Below the pieces are notes generated by a model that ran no database searches, was not told the origin of the DNA, and worked only from the letters and a program-made list of their open reading frames with translations. A stretch of DNA of 64,000 nt from Gammaproteobacteria bacterium (GTDB lineage: Bacteria > Gemmatimonadota > Gemmatimonadetes > Longimicrobiales > Gaopeijiaceae): contig JAPPHB010000080.1 of NCBI GenBank assembly GCA_028821195.1, positions 1 to 64,000 of the forward strand, in the 5' to 3' direction. This document shows positions 47,084 to 56,884 of this stretch, in pieces; position 1 is the first letter of the stretch; each line of letters opens with the position of its first letter. The position numbers were made by a program, and so were the translations under genes.

Positions 47084-48094
47084 ATGACGTCCCCGAAGCC
47101 GGAAGCCCGGCGCCGGCTTCCGCTCGCGCGCACTCCGGTCGGCGAGCTGGACCTTCTCGCGCTGGTCGTCATCTGGGGGGTGAACTTCTCGGTGGTGAAG
47201 GTGGTGCTGCAGGAGGTCGAGCCGCTGGCCTTCAACGCGCTTCGCTTCCCCTTTGCGGCACTGACGGTGTGGGTTTTCCTGCGCGCGCAGGGGCGGCGCA
47301 TGTTGCCGCGCCCCCGGGACTGGCCCAGAGTCGCGTGGCTCTCGCTCTTCGGACACGCCGCATACCAGGTCTTTTTCATCTTCGGCCTCTCGCTCACCCT
47401 GGCCGGCAACGCCTCGCTCATGCTGGCGACGGTCCCGATGTGGATCGCAGTCCTCTCCCCGGCGCTGGGCCACGAGCGCTTCAGCTGGGTGATTCTGGGC
47501 GGAGTCGGCATCACGATGTCGGGATTGACGCTCGTCATTCTTGGAGGATCCGCGGGGATGGCCCTCGGAGGCGTGACACTGCGGGGAGACTTGTTCATGC
47601 TGGCCTCCGCGGTGGTCTGGGCACTCTACACGGTGCTGGGACGCCGGGCGGTGCGGCGCAACGGAGCGCTCGAGATGACCGCCTGGACCCTCTGGCTGGG
47701 GACCCCCGCGATCGTTCTGATGGGTTTGCCGGGCCTGATGCGCACCGATCTGGGGTCGCTCTCGGCGGGCGCGTGGCTGGGCATCGCCTACGCCGGGGTG
47801 CTGGCGATCGGGCTTGCATACTTCATCTGGTACAGGGGCGTGCGGCGGCTCGGCAGCAGCCGGACCGCCGTATACTCCAACCTGGTGCCGGTGGCCGCGC
47901 TGCTCACGGCCTGGCTGTGGATCGGCGAGACGCCGCGCGCGTTGCAGGTGCTCGGGGCGGGCGTCATCTTGGCGGGCATCGCCGTCGTGCGCCTGGCCCC
48001 GCCAACCAGGGCGGGCGACCGGGCTCGGCGCCGCGCCAGGCGGGCACGCCGGCGAACCGAAAGGGCGGCACGATCCAGGAGGACGCCATCATGA
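47084..48094 (+). CDS. EamA-type DMT superfamily transporter
   Basis: The 336-residue inner-membrane protein has ten predicted helices in two EamA repeats. LALVVIWGVNFSVVKVVLQE starts the first, and DLFMLASAVVWALYTVLGRR starts the second, with the closing VLGAGVILAGIAVVRLAPP. A very basic tail of about 25 residues follows. It probably exports a metabolite such as an amino acid or related compound. The ATG at 47084 gives a normal length; a GTG at 47051 is an alternative. Its stop overlaps the next start (ATGA). Confidence 0.85.
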   Translation: MTSPKPEARRRLPLARTPVGELDLLALVVIWGVNFSVVKVVLQEVEPLAFNALRFPFAALTVWVFLRAQGRRMLPRPRDWPRVAWLSLFGHAAYQVFFIFGLSLTLAGNASLMLATVPMWIAVLSPALGHERFSWVILGGVGITMSGLTLVILGGSAGMALGGVTLRGDLFMLASAVVWALYTVLGRRAVRRNGALEMTAWTLWLGTPAIVLMGLPGLMRTDLGSLSAGAWLGIAYAGVLAIGLAYFIWYRGVRRLGSSRTAVYSNLVPVAALLTAWLWIGETPRALQVLGAGVILAGIAVVRLAPPTRAGDRARRRARRARRRTERAARSRRTPS

Positions 48095-49275
48095 ATCCCG
48101 GCAAGGTCCCTCTCGCCTTCCTTGCGACGCTGTTGACCGCGGCCCCCCTCGCCGCACAGGACTCCGCCGCAGACTACATCGCCCTCATCGAGGGCGTTCA
48201 GAGCCCCAGCCGACAGGGGCTGGATGTCCTTACGCTGCCGGAGGTGATGGAGCGCTTCGGTGTCCCCGGAATGAGCGTCGCCGTCATCCGAGACTTCGAG
48301 GTGCACTGGGCGAAGGCGTATGGAGTCGCGGATGTGGTGACGGGCGCCCGGGTGGACACCGAAACCCTCTTCCAGGCCGCCTCCATCTCGAAGCCGGTGA
48401 CCGCCATGGCGGCGCTGAGCGCCGTCCAGGAGGGCCTGTTTTCGCTGGACGACGACATCAACTCGATCCTGCGTTCGTGGTCCCTCCCGGGCAGGGGCTT
48501 CACGGACGAGCAGCCCGTTACGCCGCGGCTGCTCTTCAGTCACACCGCCGGGCTGGGCGACGGGCACGGGTTCCCCGGCTACGCGCCGGACGCGCCCCGC
48601 CCCACCCCGGTGCAGATCTTCGAGGGACAGGCGCCCTCCAATGTGGGACCCGTCGAGCTGGTGCGGCCGCCCCTCACCGCCATGCACTACTCCGGCGGCG
48701 GCACCACCATCATGCAACTGGCCCTCGCCGATGCCCGCGGCGAACCCTTCCCCGACCTCATGCGCCGGACCGTCCTGGAACCGGCGGGCATGACGCGGAG
48801 CACGTTCGAGCATCCCCTTCCCGCAGCGCTCGACGCGAACGCCGCGCGCGGCCACCGGGGCGACGGGCTGCCCATGGGAGTCGAGAAGTGGCACGCGTAC
48901 GCCGCGCTGGCCGCGGCCGGGCTGTGGACCACGGCCACGGACCTTGCGCGCTTCGCGATCGAGGTGCAGGAGGCGGCCCGCGGCGACCCGGACCGGGCGC
49001 TGTCACGCGCGGGCGCGCAGGAAATGCTCAGCCCGGTGGGCGTGGGTTCGTATGCCGTCGGCTTCCACATCGAACAGCGCGGCCAGGGCTGGTACTTCAG
49101 CCACTCCGGAGGCAACTGGGGCTTCGTGTGCTACCTGACGGCCCACAAGGCCAAGGGGTACGGGGTAGTGGTCATGACCAACTCCTCCGGCGGAGGCGGC
49201 CTCTACCGCGAGGTGCTGGAGCGGGTCGAGCGGGCCTACGGCTGGGATTCCCTGGACAAGCCGGTGCTGCGGTAG
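48091..49275 (+). CDS. Class C beta-lactamase-fold serine hydrolase, secreted
   Basis: The 394-residue protein has a signal peptide (FLATLLTAAPLAAQ). The active-site SISK tetrad lies near residue 99 (QAASISKPVTAMAAL), the Tyr motif is in MHYSGGGTTIM near 199, and HSGGNWGFVCY near residue 338 is the equivalent of KTG. This is the fold of penicillin-binding protein-like esterases, D-aminopeptidases and carboxypeptidases; resistance is not implied. The ATG overlaps the EamA stop, after a strong AGGAGG site, so the two are likely coupled. Confidence 0.85.
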   Translation: MNPGKVPLAFLATLLTAAPLAAQDSAADYIALIEGVQSPSRQGLDVLTLPEVMERFGVPGMSVAVIRDFEVHWAKAYGVADVVTGARVDTETLFQAASISKPVTAMAALSAVQEGLFSLDDDINSILRSWSLPGRGFTDEQPVTPRLLFSHTAGLGDGHGFPGYAPDAPRPTPVQIFEGQAPSNVGPVELVRPPLTAMHYSGGGTTIMQLALADARGEPFPDLMRRTVLEPAGMTRSTFEHPLPAALDANAARGHRGDGLPMGVEKWHAYAALAAAGLWTTATDLARFAIEVQEAARGDPDRALSRAGAQEMLSPVGVGSYAVGFHIEQRGQGWYFSHSGGNWGFVCYLTAHKAKGYGVVVMTNSSGGGGLYREVLERVERAYGWDSLDKPVLR

Positions 49276-49292
49276 CGTATCCGGTCGGATCC

Positions 49293-50357
49293 CTACCCGC
49301 CCGCGCTCTTCAGCCGCCGGATCTCCGCGGCCAACACCGGGGCCACCTCGAACACATCCCCGACAATGCCGTAGTCGGCGACGTTGAAGATGGGCGCGTC
49401 CGCGTCCTTGTTCACCGCGACGATGGTGCGCGCCGTGCGCATCCCGGCCAGGTGCTGGATCGCCCCGGAGATGGCGAGCGCGAAGTAGAGCTTGGGTGCG
49501 ATGGTCTTGCCCGTCTGGCCCACCTGTTCGCCGTGCGGCCGCCACCCGGCGTCCACGACCGCGCGCGAGGCGCCCAGGGCGGCGGTCGGCCCCAGCGCGT
49601 CGCGCACATCCTCGATCACACCCCAGTTCTCCGGTCCGCGCAGGCCGCGGCCGCCCGACACCACGATCTCCGCCTCCGCCACATCGACGCTTCCACCCGA
49701 GGCGGCCCGGAAGTCCACCGTCCTCCCTCCCGCCGGCGCTCCTCCGGCCGGGGTGAAGACCTCCACCCGGCCGGCTGCGGCGCGGGTGCCCGGGGGGAAT
49801 ACGTGAGGGCGGAGCGACACCACCGCCGGGCTGGCGTCGAAGGCGACGCGCGCGAACGCCTTCCCCCCGTATACGGGACGGGTCGCGACCAGCCCGCCGT
49901 CCACCACCTCCAGGCCGGTGGCATCCGAAGCCAGCGGGACGTCGAGAAGCGCTGCTACCCTGGGCGCCAGGTCGGCCCCCAGCGCGCTGGCGGAAAAGAG
50001 CACCGCCTGGTATCCGCCCCCGGCGACCATGCCGGCGACGATGTGTGCGTAGCGCTCCGCTTGGTACTGCGCCAGCCCGGCGCCCTCGGCCACCCGGATC
50101 ATCCCCGCCCCGCGCGCGCCCAGCTGCCCGCACTCCGCGCCCAGGCCGGGCCCGCCCACGGCGAGCGCGTGCACTTCTCCACCCAGGCCGCGCGCCAGTT
50201 CGGCCGCCGCCCCCACGACCTCGTGTGCCGTGGCGCGGATGCTCCCGTCGCGCTGCTCCACGAACGCAGCCACCACTCCTGCACCGGACTCCATCTTCGC
50301 CTCCGACCCGTCCTCGGGCATCGTCATCGGTTCGGCCAACACGGCAGCGGCGCTCAC
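49293..50357 (-). CDS. etfA: Electron transfer flavoprotein subunit alpha
   Basis: The 354-residue subunit has an N-terminal alpha/beta domain and the C-terminal FAD domain with [20 protein letters not shown] near 225, [20 protein letters not shown] and [20 protein letters not shown]. The last two contact FAD. ETF passes electrons from acyl-CoA or amine dehydrogenases to ETF-ubiquinone oxidoreductase. Its start overlaps the etfB stop by four bases. The N-terminus carries about 25 extra residues compared with typical family members. Confidence 0.95.
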   Translation of the reverse strand: MSAAAVLAEPMTMPEDGSEAKMESGAGVVAAFVEQRDGSIRATAHEVVGAAAELARGLGGEVHALAVGGPGLGAECGQLGARGAGMIRVAEGAGLAQYQAERYAHIVAGMVAGGGYQAVLFSASALGADLAPRVAALLDVPLASDATGLEVVDGGLVATRPVYGGKAFARVAFDASPAVVSLRPHVFPPGTRAAAGRVEVFTPAGGAPAGGRTVDFRAASGGSVDVAEAEIVVSGGRGLRGPENWGVIEDVRDALGPTAALGASRAVVDAGWRPHGEQVGQTGKTIAPKLYFALAISGAIQHLAGMRTARTIVAVNKDADAPIFNVADYGIVGDVFEVAPVLAAEIRRLKSAGG

Positions 50358-51103
50358 AGGGCTCCCGCCTCCTCGCGCAGCAGCCGGACCAGCTCGGGCA
50401 CCGCCCCCACGCCCTCTCCCACGATCCGTCCCGGTGGTCGGGGCGCCGGGGGTTCCAGCACCAGCACGCGCAGGCGCGCGGGGGGCATCTGGGCCGGTCG
50501 TCGCTCGAGCGGCTTGCGGCGCGCAGCCATGATGCCCTTCAGGGTGGCGTACCGGGGCTCGTAGGTGCCCTTGGTGATGGTGACCACGCTCGGCAGGGGC
50601 AAATCCACCACCTCCGTTCCGCCCTCCACCTCGCGGTGGCAGCGGACATGTCCGTCCCTAACCTCCAGCCGGGTTACCGCGGTCGCGCAGGGCCGTCCCA
50701 GCAACGTGGCGAGCATCGGACCCACCTGCTGCTGGTCGTCGTCCGCGGCCTTCACTCCGAGCAGGATGAGCGGGGCATCGGTTTCGGCGAGTTCCTCGGC
50801 CAACGCTCTGGCGGTCGCGAGCCCGTCCATCGTGACTTCGCCTTCGAGCAGCAGCGCCCTGTGGGCACCCATCGCCAGGCTGTTCTTGAGGCTCTCCGTG
50901 GCCCCCGCGTCTCCCACGGTCACCACCGTCACCTGGCCCGTCCCCAGGCTTTCCGTCACCTGCAGCCCCGCTTCCAGGGCGAACTCGTCGTAGGGGCTCA
51001 CGATGTACTTCACGCCGCTGGTGTCGATGGAGACACCGTCTTCGCCGACGCGAATCCGCGTCTCGGTGTCGGGCACCCTGCGGATGCAGACGGTCACGTT
51101 CAC
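50354..51103 (-). CDS. etfB: Electron transfer flavoprotein subunit beta
   Basis: From the GTG at 51103 this is 249 residues, the normal length; the frame opens further upstream without family similarity. It shows NVTVCIRRVPDTE at the N-terminus, GVKYIVSPYDEFALEAGLQV, and VTITKGTYEPRYATLKGIMA, the conserved AMP/partner-binding region. The C-terminal recognition segment is Arg/Pro-rich. CCCGGAA precedes the start. It is transcribed with etfA. Confidence 0.93.
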   Translation of the reverse strand: MNVTVCIRRVPDTETRIRVGEDGVSIDTSGVKYIVSPYDEFALEAGLQVTESLGTGQVTVVTVGDAGATESLKNSLAMGAHRALLLEGEVTMDGLATARALAEELAETDAPLILLGVKAADDDQQQVGPMLATLLGRPCATAVTRLEVRDGHVRCHREVEGGTEVVDLPLPSVVTITKGTYEPRYATLKGIMAARRKPLERRPAQMPPARLRVLVLEPPAPRPPGRIVGEGVGAVPELVRLLREEAGAL

Positions 51104-51283
51104 TTCCGGGTCGCTCCGGTTCGAGGATCGGGACGGGCAAACGACCGGCGCGCGCACACGCTCACGCCCGCCTGCCGGCCGCAGCCCAAGGAAGGTACAC
51201 CGGATCCCGTTCAGGGGAATGGCGGGTTGGCTCGAGGGTGATGGCACCGGGTCCTGATGCGCCCATATCGAGATCCGACGGCA

Positions 51284-52696
51284 TCAGAGCGTCGCCCCCA
51301 GCACCGCGAAGCAGACGGCCGCCGCCCCCCCGGCCAGCAGCGCGTAGGGCAGCTGCGTGCGCACGTGGTCGATGTGATCGGTGGCGGCCGCCATGGACGA
51401 GATGATGGTGGTGTCGCTGATGGGCGAGGAGTGGTCGCCGAAGATGCCGCCGGAGAGGGCCGCCGCCACGAACGGGGCGAGCGGCATGCCCAGCGTCTCT
51501 GCCACCGGCACCGCGATGGGCAGCATGATGGCGAAGGTTCCCCAGCTCGAGCCGATCGAGAAGGCGATCCCGCCCGCGACCACGAAGACCAGGGGCAGGA
51601 AGAGCATCGGCGCGAGCACGCCCTCGGTGACCTGCGCCACGTACTCGCCGGCGCCCAGGGTGCGCGCCACCGACCCCAGCGCCAGCGCCAGGAGGAGGAT
51701 GAGCGCCAGCGGCATCAGCCCTCCGGCGCCCTTGAGCCCGGTGCGTGTGAGCTCGTCGAGGCTCGCGCCCCGCTGGCCGAGCAGCAGCAGCCACGCGGCA
51801 CCCAGGCCGGCCAGCACCGCCCACAGCACGCTTGTCGACCCTGAACCCTCGAGCATCGATCCGCCGCCGGTCACGTACAGGCCGAGCGGCATGGTCACCA
51901 CCATCACCGCGATCGGCACCAGCATGTTGCGCGCGCGCGGCGCGATGCGGCCCACGGGCGTGGGCGAGAGCACGGTCTCGTCCACCATCGGCTGGGCGTT
52001 GGGCCACAGCACCTGCCCCTCCGCCGCCCGCTTCTCGGCCCGCTTCATGGGACCGAGGTCGATCTTCCACAGGATCGACGCACCCGCGAGCAGGAAGGCG
52101 ATGAGGGCGTAGAAGTTCACCGGAATCGCGGCGATGAACACTCCGAGCGCATCCTCCACGCCCAGTTCGTTCAGGATCCCCAGGTTGAGGGCCCCCCAGG
52201 CGTTCAGTGGGATGAGAATGCAGATGGGCGCCGAGGTGGAGTCGACGATGTAGGCAAGCCGCTCGCGCGAGATGCGGAAGCGGTCGAAGAGGGGACGCGA
52301 CACCGCCCCCGCCACGAGCACGGTGATGTTCGACTCGATGAAGATCACGATGCCGATGATCCACGCCAGAAACTGGGCGCGGCGTCCATTGGTGACCCAG
52401 CGGTTGCCCTCGATCCAGCGCACGAACCCGCGCACGCCGCCCGCGGCTTCCAGCGTCGCGATCATCGCCCCGATCACCAGGGTGAACAGGATTACCTTTG
52501 CATTCCCGGGGTCGCCCAGCACCGCTACGGTCTGCTCGATGGCCGTGGCGAGGCCGGTGAGCGGGTTCCAGCCCTCGAGGATGGTCCAGCCGATCCAGAT
52601 GCCCGCGGCGAGCGACACGTAGACCTGGCGGCTCCAGATGGCCAGCACGATCGCGAGGACGGTGGGAAGGAGCGAAATCCAGGAGGGTTCGTTCAT
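51284..52696 (-). CDS. NhaC-like Na+/H+ antiporter family protein
   Basis: The 470-residue membrane protein has about 11-12 helices. Features of the NhaC family are LPTVLAIVLAIWSRQVYVSL at the N-terminus, VFIESNITVLVAGAVSRPLF near residue 115, STSAPICILIPLNAWG, and FSIGSSWGTFAIMLPIAVPV with SGGIFGDHSSPISDTTIISS near the C-terminus. It likely exchanges sodium for protons; malate/lactate or amino-acid exchange is a known variant. Its ATG overlaps the glycosylase stop. Confidence 0.85.
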   Translation of the reverse strand: MNEPSWISLLPTVLAIVLAIWSRQVYVSLAAGIWIGWTILEGWNPLTGLATAIEQTVAVLGDPGNAKVILFTLVIGAMIATLEAAGGVRGFVRWIEGNRWVTNGRRAQFLAWIIGIVIFIESNITVLVAGAVSRPLFDRFRISRERLAYIVDSTSAPICILIPLNAWGALNLGILNELGVEDALGVFIAAIPVNFYALIAFLLAGASILWKIDLGPMKRAEKRAAEGQVLWPNAQPMVDETVLSPTPVGRIAPRARNMLVPIAVMVVTMPLGLYVTGGGSMLEGSGSTSVLWAVLAGLGAAWLLLLGQRGASLDELTRTGLKGAGGLMPLALILLLALALGSVARTLGAGEYVAQVTEGVLAPMLFLPLVFVVAGGIAFSIGSSWGTFAIMLPIAVPVAETLGMPLAPFVAAALSGGIFGDHSSPISDTTIISSMAAATDHIDHVRTQLPYALLAGGAAAVCFAVLGATL

Positions 52697-53307
52697 CGGG
52701 TTCCGCCTGTGCGCCTGGAGACGTGAGGATTGCCGTGGAGGAAGAAACGCAGTTCGCGCTCGCGCGCCCGCGTCACGCCGATGCGCGGCGACCGCGCGAT
52801 GCTCTCTGCCGGAACCGGCTTCCGGGGAACGAGGCGGAGCGGCGCCCGGTCGAGCGTGTGCCCGTCGAGTTCGCCGGTGACGCCCAGCGCCTGGCAGAGG
52901 CGCGCCGGTCCGGAACACAGATCGCGGTGCCGGCCCCGCCGCGCCGCCATCGTGGCCTCACCCGTCACCGGCTCGAGCGCGCGCACCAGCACCGCGGCCG
53001 GAAAGTCCTCCCGGCCGGTCACGACGTTCAGGCACCAGTGCATGCCGTAGATGAGATAGACGTAGGCGATGCCGGGGGGACCGAACATGGAGGCGTTGCG
53101 GCGGGTGCGGCCGATGCGCTCGGCGGCGTGGGAGGCCGGGTCGTCCGGTCCGGTATAGGCCTCCACCTCCACGATGCGGCCCGATGTCGTCAGGCCGCCG
53201 ACGGTCGACTCCACCTCCCAGCCGAGCAGGCCGGGCGCCACCGCGCGCGCGCCACCGGAAAGGAGGCCGGCTAGCGCCCCGTTGACGGCAGTACCGGATG
53301 ACACCAC
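52693..53307 (-). CDS. 3-methyladenine DNA glycosylase (AAG/MPG family)
   Basis: The 204-residue enzyme removes alkylated purines from DNA to start base-excision repair. Family features are GRIVEVEAYTGPDDPASHAA near residue 43, with the catalytic Glu, NASMFGPPGIAYVYLIYGMH, LNVVTGREDFPAAVLVRALEP, and the CSGPARLCQALGVTGE turn. It is of normal length. It lies 22 bases downstream of the NYN-LOTUS gene and overlaps the antiporter start. Confidence 0.92.
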   Translation of the reverse strand: MVSSGTAVNGALAGLLSGGARAVAPGLLGWEVESTVGGLTTSGRIVEVEAYTGPDDPASHAAERIGRTRRNASMFGPPGIAYVYLIYGMHWCLNVVTGREDFPAAVLVRALEPVTGEATMAARRGRHRDLCSGPARLCQALGVTGELDGHTLDRAPLRLVPRKPVPAESIARSPRIGVTRARERELRFFLHGNPHVSRRTGGTR

Positions 53308-53329
53308 CCGCTCGACGGGGCGTGCCCGG

Positions 53330-55174
53330 TCAGGAAGACCCGCGCCGCCGTCCCAGACGGGTCCGGCGCGCCGTGGCGGTTGCCTGCCTGTCGGCCTTCG
53401 ATTCCGCCCTGGACCGGCGGGAGAAGTCGTCCTGCCAGGCTTCGGCGAGCTTGGCCACCCGATTGCGCGGCAGAACCCCGTTTACCTTGTCCGGGGAGTC
53501 GTGCAGCACATGGAACACCCGGTCGCCGAAGGCCTCGATGAGGCGTTCCGCGGTTTTCTCGCCCACGCCCCGGTAGCGGTTGGCCAGGTAGCGCTGCACC
53601 GCGCTCGCATCGGTGGGCAATCCGAGCCGGCCGGGATCAAACGCGGGTTTCGTGTCCGCACGCCCGTCCTCGCCGGGGCGCTCATCCCTGTCGCGCTCGC
53701 GGGCCCGCTGGCTCTGGCGCCACATGCGCTGACGGGGCGAACGCGGTGTGCGGCGCCCTCCCTTCTTCGCCGAGGGCGATGCCGTCGGCTCCGCCGACTC
53801 TGCAGAGGCGGCCTCATCCACCGCCGCAGACGCGGCATCCCCTTCCCCCCCTTCGGGGGCCGCGCGCGGCGTACCGGCCGCAGCCGTTGGCGACGCGCCG
53901 GATGCCGCTCCATCTGCGCCGGCGGGCGTTCCGCCCTCCTCCCGCGATCCCGCGGAGGCAGCGTCGCCCTTGCCCGCCCGGTGCGACCGCGGAAGCCGCA
54001 CGACGAAGTTGCCCGCTTCGTTCCGGCGGATGCGCACGACGTCGTGCTCGTGGGCCTGCGTGAGGAACTTGCTGAACTTGCTGAACCCGAGCCCGGTCTC
54101 ATCGAAGTTCCGGTCGAGATCCAGCATGCGGCGCTTCACGTCCGAATCCCGCGTCCAGCTGTTGTCGGGGCTGATTTCCGCCAGCCCCCGGCGCAGGAGT
54201 TCGTACGCGTCGGCCAGCGGGTCCGCGCCCGTTGTCCCGTTCTCGGACGCGCCCTCCCGGCGGGGCTCCCTCTTCGGGGATTCCGCTTCGCCGGGGGCTG
54301 CAGCCGCCCGCCCGCGTTCCGAACCACCGGGCCCGCCCGCCCGGCTGCGCCCGCCCGGTTGTTGAGGGGTGCGGCTGGCTGCGGCATCTCGCTGACGCCC
54401 CCCCGCGGCAAGTATCTCGTGCTGTCCGTTCTCCAGCTTGCGCAGGCGCACGAGGCCGCGGGCGGCAGCTTCGGCAAGGAATCTGCTGAACTTGCTGAAC
54501 CCGTGCCTGGATTCCTCGAAGCCCGGGCTCATCTCCAGCATCACCTGCTTGAGCCTGTCCGAGCGCATCACGTCCCCGCGCTCGATCATCTTCTTCGATG
54601 CCTCACTGACGAGATGCCAGGGGTCCACCGACTTGCCCTTGTCCCCCACGGAGGCCTTCTGGAGACCGGCGATGGACGAGTACGAGTAGTATTCGTCGCA
54701 GTTCTGGACCAGGATGTCGGAACTCGATTCCTGGATCCCGACCCCGATCACATACTTCCCGTACTCCTTGAGCTTCAGGACCAGACTGGAAAAGTCGCTG
54801 TCGCCCGTGAGGAGAATGTAGGTTCCGATTTCCGGACGAATGAAGACCAGCTCCATGCCGTCAATGGCCATGCGGATATCGGTGGCGTTCTTCTTCGAAC
54901 TGCCGTAGGCGGGAGCGAAGATCAGGTCGACCGACGCCTCCGAGAGCGGCACGATGTACTGGGGATACCGCCGCCAGTCGGCATACGCCCGCTGGACGGT
55001 GACCTTGCCCTTGATGATGTCGGAGTTGAGGAGCGTCTTGATCTCTTTGGAAAGATCGCTCCGGATGCCCATCGTCACGTTGTCGAAGTCGATGAGCAGC
55101 GCCGCGTTGGGCGCCGAGGACAGGATCGGGCCCGCCCCTTCGACATGCGGGGCGCGCGTGAAGTGGTTGATCAT
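53330..55174 (-). CDS. NYN nuclease-fold protein with two OST-HTH/LOTUS domains and C-terminal HhH
   Basis: The 614-residue protein has a NYN (PIN-like) domain at about residues 22-170, with acidic residues typical of the active site: Asp29 and Asp31 in LIDFDNV, Asp99 in ATDIRM, and Asp125/Asp127 in LTGDSDFSSL. Two OST-HTH (LOTUS) domains follow at about 184-256 and 319-395, each with the same GFSKFSRFL or GFSKFSKFL block. Long, low-complexity linkers separate them. Residues about 525-580 form a helix-hairpin-helix pair (YRGVGEKTAERLIEAFGDRV). NYN domains are predicted or shown RNases, LOTUS domains bind RNA or G-quadruplexes, and HhH binds DNA non-specifically. The order is like animal MARF1. 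The role is unknown. Confidence 0.85.
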   Translation of the reverse strand: MINHFTRAPHVEGAGPILSSAPNAALLIDFDNVTMGIRSDLSKEIKTLLNSDIIKGKVTVQRAYADWRRYPQYIVPLSEASVDLIFAPAYGSSKKNATDIRMAIDGMELVFIRPEIGTYILLTGDSDFSSLVLKLKEYGKYVIGVGIQESSSDILVQNCDEYYSYSSIAGLQKASVGDKGKSVDPWHLVSEASKKMIERGDVMRSDRLKQVMLEMSPGFEESRHGFSKFSRFLAEAAARGLVRLRKLENGQHEILAAGGRQRDAAASRTPQQPGGRSRAGGPGGSERGRAAAAPGEAESPKREPRREGASENGTTGADPLADAYELLRRGLAEISPDNSWTRDSDVKRRMLDLDRNFDETGLGFSKFSKFLTQAHEHDVVRIRRNEAGNFVVRLPRSHRAGKGDAASAGSREEGGTPAGADGAASGASPTAAAGTPRAAPEGGEGDAASAAVDEAASAESAEPTASPSAKKGGRRTPRSPRQRMWRQSQRARERDRDERPGEDGRADTKPAFDPGRLGLPTDASAVQRYLANRYRGVGEKTAERLIEAFGDRVFHVLHDSPDKVNGVLPRNRVAKLAEAWQDDFSRRSRAESKADRQATATARRTRLGRRRGSS

Positions 55175-55288
55175 TTGATGTTCTCTCGCAACCGAAGTTC
55201 CGGCCGCCGAGCTTCCCTCTCCGGTCCACCCTCTCTCCGGCGGCGCACGCCGCGATCGGTCGTGGAGCGGGGCTGGGAAGCCAGGGAC

Positions 55289-56884
55289 CTAGCCGTGCCG
55301 GCGCAGGACCTCGGCCCGCAACACGCGAGCCAGTTCTCCGCGTCCGACCTTCCCGGCTGCCGTCGCCGGGAACTCGTCAAAAAAGTGGATCCGATCGGGC
55401 ACCTTGTAGGTGGCCAGCGAGGGGCGGCACCACGCTCTCAACTCCTCCGCCGAGACCATGGCCCCTTCGATCATGTGCACGCAGGCGCACACGGCCTCGC
55501 CCAGGAGTTCGTCGGGCAGACCCACCACTACTACATCCCGTACCGCCGGGTGGGTCGCGATTCTGCTTTCGACTTCCCGGGGATACACATCGAACCCAGC
55601 CTTAATGATAACATCGCCCTGGCGACCTACCAAATGCAGGTAGCCGTCCTCGTCCACGATGCCCATGTCGCCGGTGTGAAGGAACCGGTCGGCGTCGAAG
55701 TGCCGCCGGGTATTGTCGGGCTGCCGGTGGTAGCCGCGCATCACGCCGGGGCCGCGAACCCGGATCTCCCCCAGGCTCTCGACCGGGAGCACGGACCCGT
55801 CGCCGTCGCACACGCGCACCGAGGCATCGGGCAGCGGCCGTCCCACCGTGAAGCGCTGCTTCTCGGGAGGATCTTCGGCGCGAGTCATGGACAGGGTGGA
55901 CCCTGCCTCGGTGAGTGAATAGGCCACCTGCAGGTTGGGGCAAAGCTCCTCGCGCACATGGCGCAGCGCGGGATCCGCGATGGGGCCCCCGGTGACGATG
56001 CCGCAGCGCAGGCTGGAGAGGTCGCGCGGCATGCGCCGCTGCTCGTACAGCTCCGTCAGAAAGTGCGTGGGCACCCCGTAGTGCACCGTGACGCCGTGCC
56101 GTTCGATCAGATCCAGCGCCTCATGGCCGTCGAAGCTCTCCTGCAGCACGATCGACGCACCCGTGCTCGCGGTGCCGAGGATGGCGGGACCCAGCGCAAA
56201 GGCGTGAAAGATGTCGCTGGGCCCGATGACGCGGTCCGTGGAGGTCACCCCCAGCTCCGCCACGGTCTGGCGCGCAGGCACCACCAGGTTGCCATGGGTC
56301 AGCTCCACGCCTTTCGGCTTCCCGGTGGTTCCGGCGGTGTAGAGAATCGCGAAGAGGTCGTCGGAGGCGACGTCCGGGCGCGGACATTCCTTTCCCCGTC
56401 CCGCCGAGACCAGGTCTTCAAACTGGTAGATCTGGTCGTCGTACCAGAGGTCCTCTTCGCCGACGGTGATCACGTAGCCCAGTTCCGGCAGATCCTCCAG
56501 CACGTCCTCGGCGAACTGCAGGTAGTCGATCCCCTCGAACATCTCGGGCGTCACCGCGGCCGCGGCCTGCGAGTGGCGGAGGCGGTAGCGCAGCTCCAGC
56601 GGCGGGAGGCGGGGATTCAGGGGCACCACGACGATCCCCAGCCTGGCCGCCGCGAAAACCGCCACGATGAACTCGGCGCAGCCGGGCAGCAGGATCGCGA
56701 GACGCTCGCCCCGCTCGATGCCCAGGTGGTGCAGGGATGCCGCGAGGTCGCGGGCCTGGCTCTCCACCTGTCCGTAGGTCATCATGCCGTCCCCGGAAAG
56801 CAGAAACGGCCGGCCCGGAGCGGCGGCGGCCGCTGCCAGCACATCGGCGGCGGTGGAGGGCGACGGACCTTGCGCAGAACTCAT
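55289..56884 (-). CDS. AMP-dependent acyl-CoA ligase/synthetase
   Basis: The 531-residue enzyme of the ANL superfamily has [20 protein letters not shown] near residue 180, SYSVLTEAG-like ligand site AYSLTEAGSTLSM near 325, FLHTGDMGIVDEDGYLHLVG, GFDVYPREVESRIATHPAVR, and the catalytic Lys in TAAGKVGRGELAR near the end. The pattern is of fatty- or aromatic-acid CoA ligases, but the acid is not predictable. Its ATG overlaps the aroB stop. Confidence 0.85.
   Translation of the reverse strand: MSSAQGPSPSTAADVLAAAAAAPGRPFLLSGDGMMTYGQVESQARDLAASLHHLGIERGERLAILLPGCAEFIVAVFAAARLGIVVVPLNPRLPPLELRYRLRHSQAAAAVTPEMFEGIDYLQFAEDVLEDLPELGYVITVGEEDLWYDDQIYQFEDLVSAGRGKECPRPDVASDDLFAILYTAGTTGKPKGVELTHGNLVVPARQTVAELGVTSTDRVIGPSDIFHAFALGPAILGTASTGASIVLQESFDGHEALDLIERHGVTVHYGVPTHFLTELYEQRRMPRDLSSLRCGIVTGGPIADPALRHVREELCPNLQVAYSLTEAGSTLSMTRAEDPPEKQRFTVGRPLPDASVRVCDGDGSVLPVESLGEIRVRGPGVMRGYHRQPDNTRRHFDADRFLHTGDMGIVDEDGYLHLVGRQGDVIIKAGFDVYPREVESRIATHPAVRDVVVVGLPDELLGEAVCACVHMIEGAMVSAEELRAWCRPSLATYKVPDRIHFFDEFPATAAGKVGRGELARVLRAEVLRRHG

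Noticed and set aside
48091-49275. Antibiotic-resistance beta-lactamase
   Set aside because: The SxxK and Tyr motifs show the fold, but most such secreted proteins are esterases or peptidases, and no resistance context is present.
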